Source of the DNA: Argyresthia goedartella
Taxonomy: Eukaryota > Arthropoda > Insecta > Lepidoptera > Argyresthiidae
NCBI GenBank assembly: GCA_949825045.1
Contig: OX463820.1
Location: 4,538,501-4,602,500 of the forward strand
Length of the DNA stretch: 64,000 bases
Reading direction: 5' to 3'
The notes under the pieces are model-generated. The model worked only from the letters and a program-made list of their open reading frames with translations, was not told the origin of the DNA and searched no databases. Every line of letters begins with the position of its first letter. Positions within the stretch are counted from its first letter, which is position 1. The position numbers were made by a program, and so were the translations under genes. Below, in pieces: positions 49,664 to 61,600 of this stretch.

Positions 49664-52600
49664 GTCAAACAAGTGTTCTAGTTTTCAATTAAATTGAGTG
49701 GTATAGACGCGCCTATAGTCTAGTGTTCATTATGTTGTATATTTGTTGTAGATCCGTCGTGGGCGTCAATAAACCGCGGTTTGTTGCTTTGCGCGGAATG
49801 CTGCAGCGTACACCGGAGTATGGGTCGTCACATCTCTCATGTGAAGTCTTTACGTCAAGGGACTTGGCCACCCTCACTTCTTGCGGTATGAATTGCTAAT
49901 CAAGTGCTATGTGCTTTTTAGATAGTGAATTCTTTACTACCTACATACTTCCTCCTGTGTCTCTCTATTATACCGGGTGACTGTAAAACCTCTAGCTATA
50001 TCAAAAGAGCGTACTCCTTGATAAAAGTACAAAATGCATGTTTTGTTACTTTCGTCTGCTTTCATAGTAAAATATTAAGTAATCAACCGTCAAAGTATTC
50101 CTACTAGTCCCAAATAGTGTTGTTGCCATATTTACCGCCCGCCCAGTGTTGATAACACCGCGGTTTCGCTTTGTGTAGCGCCGCGCTTTCACTTTGTGCA
50201 GCGCCGCCGCCGCTGCGATCGTCTCGGCATTACGTAGGTAATGGTGAGACGATCGCAGCGGCCAGCGGCGCGGCAATTTGTAGTTTAAATGATTCCTGCC
50301 TAGCTACTAAAGAATACGTTGATTTACTTGTAACAAACCTTCAAACTACTAGCTACCTTACAACCTATCTACCTAACTACCTACCTACCTAACCACCTAC
50401 CTACCTACCTACCTAGTCAACATTTCAAACAAAACAAATGGATTTTCGACCCGCAAATGACCGCTCTTGAGGTGAACGCACACTCATCGACATCGGCACG
50501 CATCATCCGCACGGAGCGGATAGGCCTTGTCTAAGGAATCTTCCCTGCGACTCGTGTGTTGCTCTGTCGCACGCAACAGAAGGCAGAATGCTTCGTCCGC
50601 ATACTCCGCGCCAAATCTGATGACGTCATCAGGATTTCTCCGGATTCCGACGCGGATAGGTGAGCGAGGTTTCGTATGCGGTGCGGTATTTCGGTGCGGA
50701 CTATGCCGATAAGTGTGCGTTCACCATTAGATAGGTCAGTTTAACTAGTTTTTTGAGTGGGGGTCAGTAAGTTAGGGTGGATCAGTCAAGAAGCTACTAA
50801 CCACCAGTGGGCCGCGATTATTATTTAGTTAGGTACCTACCTACCTACCCTAGCTACTGAGTTCTGGTGTAGGTATTATAAAACTTTTACTTATTTTCAT
50901 GAGATGAGCACGTGTTTAGGTAAATGCTGTACGTAGTTTGTAGTTTAGGATCAACTTCATGTGCTGCGAACTGAAGAAATTATTAAAAACAGTGATATTG
51001 AATATCTGTACTTCAACAACTGTTCAAAATGCAATCCGTTCCTTTCTAAACACAGTCTTGCACGTTTCACTGCATTATGACGCACTTTTCTTAAGACTAC
51101 CACATCACTTTTTACAGCGTCAAATGCACTTGTGATGCGGTCTTTAAGTTCTTGCCGGTTCTGAACCTCGTCCCAGTAGACACGCCGTTTTATTTCGCCC
51201 CACAAAAAGAAATCACAGGGTGTGAGGTCCGGTGATCTGGCAGGCCAAGGCACAGGCCCTCCGCGTCCTATCCACCGACCACTGTACTCATCGTCCAGGA
51301 AGTTTTGAATAGGTCGCGCGAAATGAGGTGGTGCTCCGTCTTGTTGGAAGAAAAAATCTTGTAGATATGCGAGCGGCACGTCCTCTAAGAAGTTTGCTAT
51401 TACGCCTCGCAGCATATCTAGATACGTGCCCCCGGTCAGGCGGCCTTCGATGAAGTACGGCCCAATGACTTTATCTTCCACGATGCCGGCCCCACACATT
51501 CACACTGAAGCGCACTTGGTGATGATGTTCTCGTATACATTTTGGGTTACTGTATGACCACCAATGTTGATTGTGCTGGTTGTAGAGCCCTACACGAGTG
51601 AACATCGCCTCGTCTGTCCATAGGATGTGCTTGTTCTGATTTTGTACCAGCCATTCGCAAAAATTGAGACGACGTGGCGCATCATCTTCATTTAATTGCT
51701 GCACTTTTTGAAAGTGGTATGGATGCTGTCCAGTAGAGTTCAGCAACTTCCACACAGAATACTGGCTGATTCCGAAACGATGAGCTGCGTCTCGCGTACT
51801 GTTTCGAGGGTTGCGCTGAAAGTACTCCAAGATAGCGTCTTCTACCTCCACAGCCAAACGCGGCGCGCCTCCACCATAAGCATGGCTTGGCACTGTGAAC
51901 TGGCCATAATCCAGAAGCCGTTGGTTTGCCGCTAAGATGGTTTGACGGTGGGGGACAGTGGCGTTAGGTAGTCCTTGTGCTTGGAGCCGAGGGATGCTCT
52001 GCGTCTCGTACAATCTTCTGGCTTCGTACAGGTTTTCTCCACTTTGGATGAACACACGCACCATCTCGTAATATTCACGATTAGAGTACATCTTGTGTGA
52101 GCGTATCAGACGGACCCGGACTCAAAGATAAAAGTACCCGCGCGGCGAGGGGAATTTGTAGCGTGCGCACGTCAAACCGCGATAAGGTTGCGCAGGCGAC
52201 TGGACTGGCGTCGGGCAGTCTGGCTGGCGGCGGCGGCGCACGTAAAGGCATTGCGGGGGTGAGCCGGGCGGGTGCGGGGTGTGGTGGGCGGATTAGACAC
52301 CGCGAGTCACACAAAGCCGCCCTGAGCGCGTAGGTTGTCTTTAAATTCGAATATGGGAGCTATTTCCTATCAATCAAATATGATAAAAAAAAAAAAACGA
52401 AAAAAATGCTTTTTTGTTTTCTACTAGTGATTCTGATTCCAAAATTGTATTATAGCTAGGGGTTTTAAAGTCACCCTGTAGATAAAACAGTCTTATCAGC
52501 TAGAGGTGTCCAAACATTCTGGCCATCATAATGCCAGGACTTTTCTGAAAGCATGTAAGGGAGCAATAGGTAGTATCTAGTATCCGGTCAAACGCGCGCG

Positions 52601-55600
52601 CTAAAAAAATACTTGAGTGATTCATAAAAAACACGTCATGGCCGGCCCAACAGCCGCGCGTGGTTCGAGTTACTTTAACATTATTTAGGGCTTAGGTTCA
52701 TGATAACACTGCTTGAAGTGTTGTTTTTGTTACAGCTCGTAAACAAAACATTATATTGGTATAAGCATTGATTGTAATTAAGACTACTGTACTGTGACAC
52801 ATAGCAGTAAACATTGACTTCAAGCTGGTCAAAATGGAGTTGTAAATATAAAAAATAATATCTAAAAAAGTAAATCGATAACTTCCTTGTTTTATGTATT
52901 TAAAAGATTTCTTTATTAATATTACACATGAAAAAAATATAAACTTACATTAAGTAGATAAAAAATATTTATTTAAAAAGATTTAAACTTTCGCTAATAT
53001 TTCGCAAAATGGCCGATGGAATTTTGACCTTGGAAACAATGTCTCTTTCAACTTTAATTGAGTGTATTTCTGTAATGTTTTTACAGAAAACTAGTGTTGA
53101 ATGGTTCTTCAACATATTGGCTTCTTATTAGCATAAAAGACAACACTTTCACCAACAAAAAGAAAACATTTCTGACTTACCTGTTGAACAAACTTGTGTT
53201 CGAAAATTATGACGAATCTTCTCAAATATGGCACAAAAACAGTTTATAAGTTAATCTTTCTTTATTTTACCAAAATACTGTTATTATTCTATGGGAAAAT
53301 GAACACTTACCAGCAAAACGCGCACAATAGCCATTTATAAATCGCAAAACAAAACACCGGCCGGCCACAAGCACAAAACACAACTCGACATGTGAACTGA
53401 ATGAGTTGCATCATTATTTTTTGTATTTAATTTCATTGAGCCTAGTTCAACAGGAACGAGATAGCATTCATTTCTTACGTACAAATGCTTGCTTGCAATG
53501 CTAAGAAACAAAAGGTTTTCGTCAATGTGTCGTCACGCAAAAGCCAAAGTGCGCTCTGGGATACTCTAGTATCTCAGCGTCATTCTACGGCAAAAAAATG
53601 CTGGGATAGCGCACTATCCCAAACTCACTCAAGCGGTTATAAAGGTCACCAGAACCTGAATCTCCAGATGCGTCAGACGCCAGAGCAGAACCTATTGAGC
53701 ATCTTTGGGAAGCTCTTTGGCTTGGTTTTAGTATTGTTCCCCCTTAATTTAATTATAATGAGATGTGTAATCAAAAGCTGGTGGTCACTTTTCCTAACAA
53801 AGTGCTTTTCTCTAAGTGAGGAGATGCATAGTTTAAAAAAAAAATATAATGAAAATTGGAAAATTTCTGTGAACGAAACATAAAAATTGACATAACAAAA
53901 TGTAAATAAGACCATACATAGTCAATATTATGAAATATTGCCAATATTATTGTAAGTTTGCGAAAAATTAGCAAATAAAATGGCCGCGCTCGTGAGGCCA
54001 TTTTTCTTGTAGTTTCGGGAATGTTCGCTTTCTTGTTCTCTCAATATTTACGAACAAAAACGACTGGCTAGAGCAGGATATTGTGGCTACTTTTCAATTG
54101 GGTTATAGGTTAGTTTAGAATGTTGAAGAAGCTAAACCAGAGCGGAGTTATAAATAAAAACAATGTTTATACCCTTCAGAAAGCTTGTCAGCAAGAAGGG
54201 TAATAACCAATCCTCCCAAGTAAAAATAAAACACCAAAATGAACATACAGCTTTCAATATCTGGACAGTAAACTTTGTATGTTTTCTGTCTCTCTTAGGC
54301 AATTTTATTACCATGGCATAAGGTTCAAAATCGCGACCCGTCCCAACTACCCTCGGTTTTTGAGAGGTTAAGTGAGATACGAAGGGAAAATGACAATATT
54401 ATTAAACTACAACTACAAACTACCTATACGACTATGGAGACCACAAAGGACAAGACGGAGTTGGTTTCCTAATAAACAAAACAGTAACAATATTGTTACT
54501 GTTTTGTAACAACATTGTTACAAACAAACAGTAACAGTACATATGTATAAAAGAATTCAATGCTCTCTAAGAGAATTAACAGCATTGTGTTCACAGTTGG
54601 GAAAGAAAAGTGCAGCATTATACAAGCCTACGCCCCTACTAGTACCGCTACATTAACCTCAGTCTACAGCGATCTCACCACAGCCTACAAAGACTTTTTC
54701 TTTAAAAGAAAAAGCCTACAAAGACTTAAAAACAAAAACTATGTAATGGGAAATATATGTAATGGGAAACTTTAATGCCTACATAGGAGGAAGACAAATA
54801 GGCGAAGAGAACACCATGGACGGATACTATTACGGAACCAGCAACCCGAGACGTCAGAAGCTAGTTGAATTCTGTCAAGCAATTAATCTAAAAATAGGCA
54901 ACACATTCTACAAAACAAGAAAAGGCAGAAGACGGACATGTTCACATCCAAGTGGAACAAGCAAAGAAGAAGTAGATTTTATTTTTGTGCCTCGCCTAAT
55001 AGAGATTCTTAACATAAAAGTGAAATGTCATTTCAACGCAAGGCCAATGGTCTGTGGTCAGTTACTATGCAGATAAAGACAATATATAAGAAATCAAGGA
55101 AAACACTCATGCAACCCAAATATAACATTGACATCAGTCAAAAAGAAGAATACAACAAAACCCTAATGGAGAACGTAACCCTTTTAACAGTAATCAGTCA
55201 AATCAGTCCAAGAGACATCAAATGTATTTGAAAAAACTATAAAAGAAACTGAAAAAAGTGCCAGAATATAAAGCGAAAACAAAGAAGCACAAAAATAATG
55301 AAAGATACCAAAGATAACATTGAAGAAAGGGAATAGATGAAATATGAAGTCAAAACAAAACAAGAAAAACTAAGAGTACAAAACAATTAGATCAGCAGTA
55401 AGAAAGCATATTTGCAAGGATATTGAAAACTACCACATGACAAATCTAGAAATCAGACTTACAAGGAACAAATCAATCAAGAAAAGCTTACAGTTTTTCT
55501 AAGATGGGATCCTTGATACCAATGATAGAATTCAACAAAAAGAAAATATTCCATAGACAAGATATAGGCAGCAGCCGCAAGTGAATTCTTCAAAGACTTA

Positions 55601-58600
55601 TACACAAATACTTTGGCAAACAACGACATATACCAAAAAGAAAAATTCATAGAAAATTAACCCAAATTTATTACTGTTGAAATAGAAAGAATGCTGAAAG
55701 AACTAAATATAGACAGAAGCTCAGGCTGTGACTGTATAAGTACTAAAATATGGTTCAGACTATCTGACAACACCATTGTGCGAAATATTTAACAAAATAC
55801 TAGAAGAAGAACAAATGCCTGAACAATGGTTAATGTCAAATATATCAATCGTACGTAAAAAATGCCCTCAAACAGATTTCAACCACTACAAACCGTTAAG
55901 TTTGTCCTCATGTCTGAATAAAATATTTATGACAGTGAAACACAGACTAAATCATATATTAAATGAGCAGCAGACAAGATACCAAGCATGCTTTAGAAAA
56001 GGATACGCTACCACAGACCACCTACACTCAATAAGTCAAATAATAGAAAAAGCAACGGAATACAAACCTATATATAGCATTCATCGATTTCTCTAAGGCA
56101 TTCGACTCTGTTGATTACAAATAAATGTTTGAGGCACTGAAAGAACAAGGGACACCACCAAAAATTTATCAAAGTTTTAAAAGACATATGGAAAGAGGAG
56201 AGCCAGAGTGATAACAGACAGACAGGGAGAGAACTTCAATATCCAACAAGGAGTAAAACAAGGAAACCCTCTCATCTGTACTTTTCAATTGTGTACTAGA
56301 AGCTGTGTTCAGAAGAGCAGCTATCTACAACCAAGGGATTAGAGTAAACGGAGAAATCTTAAATAATATGAAATTCGCAGATGATGTGGTGCTCCTAGCG
56401 GAAAAACCGGAAACGCTCCAACGGACTCTCCAAATCCTTTCGATAAATGTAAAGAGGCGGGACTGGCAATCAACAGAAATAAATGCAAAATCCTAACAAA
56501 TTCTAGACAACAACATTAAGGTAAATGGTGAAGAAATAGAATATACGGAAGATTTTATGTACTTGGGGCAGTTAGTATCATTGAAAGACAGAATGGACAA
56601 AGAACTATAATATAATAGTTCTTCATCATCTCAAAATAGTGATGATTCTATATGATAGTTCTTCATCATCTCAAAATAGTGATGAAAATGAAAATGACCA
56701 TCAAGCGTAAATGCAAATTTTTCAATACTTCAATACTACCGGTACTTACATTTGGCTGCCAGACTTGGGCGTTGACGGAAAAGCAACAGCAACGATTACA
56801 AGTATGAAAAAGAAGTATCGAAAGAAACATGCTAGGAGTCAGCAGAAGAGACAGAATCGGCAACATCGCTCTGAGACAAATCACGAAGGTGGATTGATGC
56901 TCTAACTAGTACAAAGATCCTAACTGGAATGGAATGGAACTGGGCCGGAAATCTAAGTAGACTTATATTTAAATAACTGTGTTCAATGAAGAATTATGAA
57001 CTTCACGATAAAAGATGGACCAAGGCAACAACAGACTGGTACCTCGAGAGGGAACAAGGAACAGGGGGAAACCTAGGCTGAGATGTAGAGATAAGCTAGA
57101 TGAGTATCAGCCACAATGGTGGAGAGTGGCACAAGACAGGTAAAGATGGAGGTTCTTGGGAGAGGCCTTTGCTCAAAAATTGGCGACTAAATCTGAGCAA
57201 CTAAACCTGATGTAACAACAGTAAAATCGTTAAAACAAAACAAACAAGATTTAGTCAATAAAAGAGGCTTTATTATTATTATTTAACATTTATGTAAATA
57301 TAACCTCAAATTTTAACAGAACTAAACAATTTATATCTCAAAAAGTATAAATTTCCTCACAAAAAAACTATGCTATGGGGCCGGGGGATCTCCCTATACC
57401 CCAATTATGGGGGAACGTTTCTAAAATTTTACCGGATCTTTTAGATGACTATATTATTATTATTATTACTTACCTCCCATCATAGAAGATGAAGTGGATT
57501 CTGCTCTGAGCAGAATCAAACGTGGGAAGGCGTCTGGAGAGGATGGTGTGTATGTGGAGATGCTGCAGGCAGGAGGTCCAAGCGTACTTAAAGCAATGAC
57601 AAAGCTCTTCAACAAAGTGCTTAGTGAAGGCATCACTCCGAAATCATGGAACAATGCCGTTTTCACGATCCTTCATAAGAAAGGTGACAAAGCCAAAATA
57701 TCGAATTATTGCCCTATCAGCCTCCTCTACCAGGTTTAAAAGCTATTCGCGAAGGTCCTCTGCAACAGGCCTGGACGATTTCGCCTTTCTCGACTTCGAA
57801 AAGGCTTTCGACAGTGTCAAGCACTGGGCGGTGTTCCATTCTCTCCATCGTTGAGATGTTGACAAAAGGTATTTGGATATCCACCGGGAGCTGTACAGGG
57901 TCGCCGCATGCACGCTTTGACAGAACCGGTGTTCATTGACCGGGGCGTGCGCCAGGGAGATACCCTTTCGCCCAATCTCTTCACAAACGTGATTGGATTG
58001 GATTGGAGCACACTAGATTGGAGCGAAAGAGGTCTCAATATAGAAGGCGCACGCTTGTCACAGCTGCGTTTCGCCGACGATCTGATCCTCCTGGCTGAAG
58101 AAATCGAAGATCTCCAAAGCATGCTCAAACAACTGCAAGAAGCATTCCTGAAGTTTAGCCTCTAGTTATCCAGATCACGTACCTAACGTAATTGTAACTG
58201 CTGTATAGAAGCAGTGGATAAGTACACGTATCTTGGACATAACCTATCCTTTGGCCAAAGTGCTCAGGTGAAGGAGATCTACAGACGGACAGCTAGGATG
58301 GGCTACCTTTGGTAGACTGGAAGACGTCCTAAGATCACAAATTCCACAGTGTCTGAAGAGCAAGGTGTTTGACCAATGTGTCTTGCCTATCCTCTGGTAC
58401 GGTCGAAACGTGGACACTTACAAAAGCCAACATGCGCAGAATTTAAGTCGCACAAAGGGCTATGAAGCGGGTCATGCTAGGCATCAGTCTCGTGGACCGC
58501 CTGCCTAATTTTGAAATCCGTAGACATACCGAAGTCGCAGACGTGATGAGACGCGGGGCTCAAGTGGCGATGGGCGGGAAATTTGGTCAGAAGGGAGGAA

Positions 58601-61600
58601 GGAAAGTGGACCAAGGCAGCAACAGAGTTGCGGCCGCGAACAGGGAAAAGAACAGCGGGCAGACCACCGGTCCGATGGTCAGATGATATTATCAAGGTGG
58701 CTGGTAGACTGTGGACCAGACTGGCGGGGGACAGATGCGAGCGGTGTGCTTTGGGAGAGGCTTATGCCCAAGAATGGGATGATACGGGGTAATATGATGA
58801 TGATGATTATAATGGTTATTGTTTTTTACACTACAGATGGTCCAAGCCCTGACAGCCCAGAATGTCAACTGCATCTGGGAGCACTCCTTGCTGGATCCCG
58901 CAGCCCCCAAACATTTACGGAAGAAACCTCAACCTAAGGATCCATTACAGTGAGTACTTATATCTAATCTAGTAAAGAAATCTTTGGCCATTTTTGATTA
59001 TCATGTTCTATTCTGGAGCCAAACATAATCAAATATTTAAAAAAAAACCTCCTCTAATTATGTTTCTAGTTACCAATGAGCAATTTAATGTTATTTTACA
59101 ATAATATCTTAATTCAGAGTGTATTTATTTTATTTATTCCATAAACCTACAGGGGACCAAAGAGTAAGTTGATTCACTGTGAAGTTAAATTGGCGATCTT
59201 TCATTTGTAAACTTTGATACAACAAACCATATAACTTCACATTGTCATTTAAAAAACTCTTCATCATTTACAGCCCTACAAAGTCTGAATTCATTCTTGC
59301 CAAGCATCTCAGACTGGCATATGTGCTAAGAGCGAGACGGGACGAGCCTCCGAGCGAACTGGGACGACAGTTACACAGCGCTGTGCGGAGCTCCTCACTT
59401 GACACTGCTATGAGGCTTCTGGCGCAGGGTGCCGACCCTAACTACTACAACCAGGTGAGGAACTCTTACAATTTATCATATTTCATTATTTTTTTTAGTT
59501 GCCCTACACGGTGTCTCACTGCTAGGCAAAGGCCTCACCGGTTCAAGCCTACACATCTCTAGCTAAAGCTTCATCGATCCACCCTGGCAGGAATTTATCC
59601 AGGTCGTCCCTCCATCTCCTTCTGGGCCTACCCCTACATCGGTACCCGTCTGTAGGCATGATAATGAGGTGGGACGCCCGCTGAACATTGTTTACTGTTG
59701 GTTCAACAGATGTCCCTCCCCAAATCTTCTTGTTCGCTTAGTGAATTCTAGGATGTGGGTAAACTTTAAGTTTGACAAGCCATCTACTGTAATCCTATCG
59801 ATTCCTAGTGTTCGCCATCTTATGTTTGAATACATTACGCATTCTCCCAAGAAGTGCTGGCTACTTCATCTTGTAGGAGCTTTAATAATAATAGGTTTAG
59901 TTTGCAGTGGCCTGTCACCACACCTACCAGAGCTAAGTTTTCCCTACTGAGATTAAGTAAATACTTAGCCTTTTTGGGGTCTTTCCTCAAGAAGCAAAAC
60001 CAACAAGTTAGAATTTACTGCCTCTAAATGTGTAATAATTTCTTTTACGGCCGATTTTATTATCCTCAGATTATGTTTATCTGCCTGTCTATCTGAGGAA
60101 ATTGACAGCGTTTGTACGTGTGCAATGTCAAATAAAGTTATCTGTCTGTTTATCTGGGCATGGAACAATCGCCCCTTACTCGCAAAATCATTCCAGTGGT
60201 GGGTACGTACACAGTAGGCGACATACCACTCCAGAGACCTAATGAGGTTAAGGACCTTGGAGTTGGGTTGACTTCGGATCTCAAATAACGGGTGCATATA
60301 TAGAAGGTATATGTCAAAAAGCATATCGGAATCTAGGGTTTGTCTTGCGTACAGGGTGCACCTTCAAAGGCATATCTGCGGTAGTAACGTTGTACAATAC
60401 TCTGGTTAGGTCACAGCTGGAATCGCACGCAATTATCTGGTCACCGCATGAAACGAAATATCGTCTCATGTTGGAACGTATATTTATGACACATATATAT
60501 TTTCGACTTTACGGGGTGGTATCCCTTCTACAGAAGAACCCAATTCGATTTCGTCAAATCCTGTTGCATTAGTGTTATTAAATGTTTCTTGTTCATTACA
60601 GGGATTTTGAAATATGGTCGAATATTGATTACAAATTTTTGAGAGCTAATTGTCTTGTTGTTTGTCAATTGTATTTTTATTTGTAATATCTATAAAATAA
60701 TTATTAAAAGCTTCCGCTATGCATTTTGCATTCTCTATAATATTGTCATTTACTTTAATTTTGTGTATTTCACCTTTTTCTATTTCGTTATTATCTTTAT
60801 TTTTAATCAACTGCCATGCGGCTTTACATATATTTTTGGAATTTTGAATTGAGTAGCGTTTTTGTGTACCTTCAATATATTTACGTAATATTTTGCTGTA
60901 ATTTAAATTTATTTGTCTCTGATTTTTGTCTGTAATATTCAAACCTTAAGTTTCTCTTCCTTATGCATAATGGTTTTATTCCATTACTCAACCATTTGAG
61001 TTTACCTTTTTCTTGGCTTCTTAAGGTCTATGTTCCACCATATTGACCTTTTCCTTCCGGAATTCTTCTAAGGGATACCTGGTGGTATGCATATATTAGA
61101 GTTTTTTCCAATTCATTCGTTCCCTCTTCTAATTCTTCTCTAGTTCCAAATGTTTGTCGGTCTGGAATCCATTTGCCCATGATGTCGCAGAATATGTTCC
61201 AGACCATCTTCCGAGGATTTTTTATATTTCTAATTTCGCCCTTTTGTCCAGATGCATTCGACAGACATGTCCAGCCCAGTTCCATTTGGGTTTCGCGGTC
61301 TGTACGCTTGCGCCAGTTTTGGGGCGCAGTATAGTGTTCCTAACGCGATCTATACGTTTAACACCTAGAATACTGCGATTATATTAGAGTTTTCTCCAAC
61401 TCATTCGCCTCCTCTTCTAATTCATCTCTAGTTCCAAATGTTTGTCGGGCTTGAGTACATTTGCCCATTATGTCTCAGAATATGCTCCAGTCCGTCTTCC
61501 GAGGATTTCTTATTTTTAGTTTCACAGGCATTCGGTCACTGATTTCGCCACTGAATGCAGAGTATAGTGTCACTAACGCGATCTATACGTTTAACTCCTA

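Larger units (their letters stand above)
49973..52478 (-). mobile_element. DD41D mariner-type transposon with both ends, about 2.5 kb
   Basis: 28-bp terminal inverted repeats at 49973-50000 and 52451-52478 differ at three positions (they share GGGTGACT, TAAAACC and CTAGCTATA blocks). TA flanks both sides (49971-49972, 52479-52480). The transposase lies on the minus strand (50957-52091) and is broken once. About 980 bp of non-coding DNA follows the gene, including a CTAC microsatellite and a 17-bp GC-rich hairpin. It could include a later insertion. Confidence 0.85.
49886..58836. other. Git intron 2 (9 kb), transposon-rich
   Basis: Contains the DD41D mariner (49973-52478) and two RTE elements (54360-57230, 57470-58815). 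The part at 52480-54360 is AT-rich without recognised repeats, apart from partial palindromes near 53540-53620 (GGGATAGCGCACTATCCC). Confidence 0.75.

Noticed and set aside
50350..50420. CRISPR-like regular repeats
   Set aside because: Simple CTAC microsatellite in a eukaryotic genome. No spacers.
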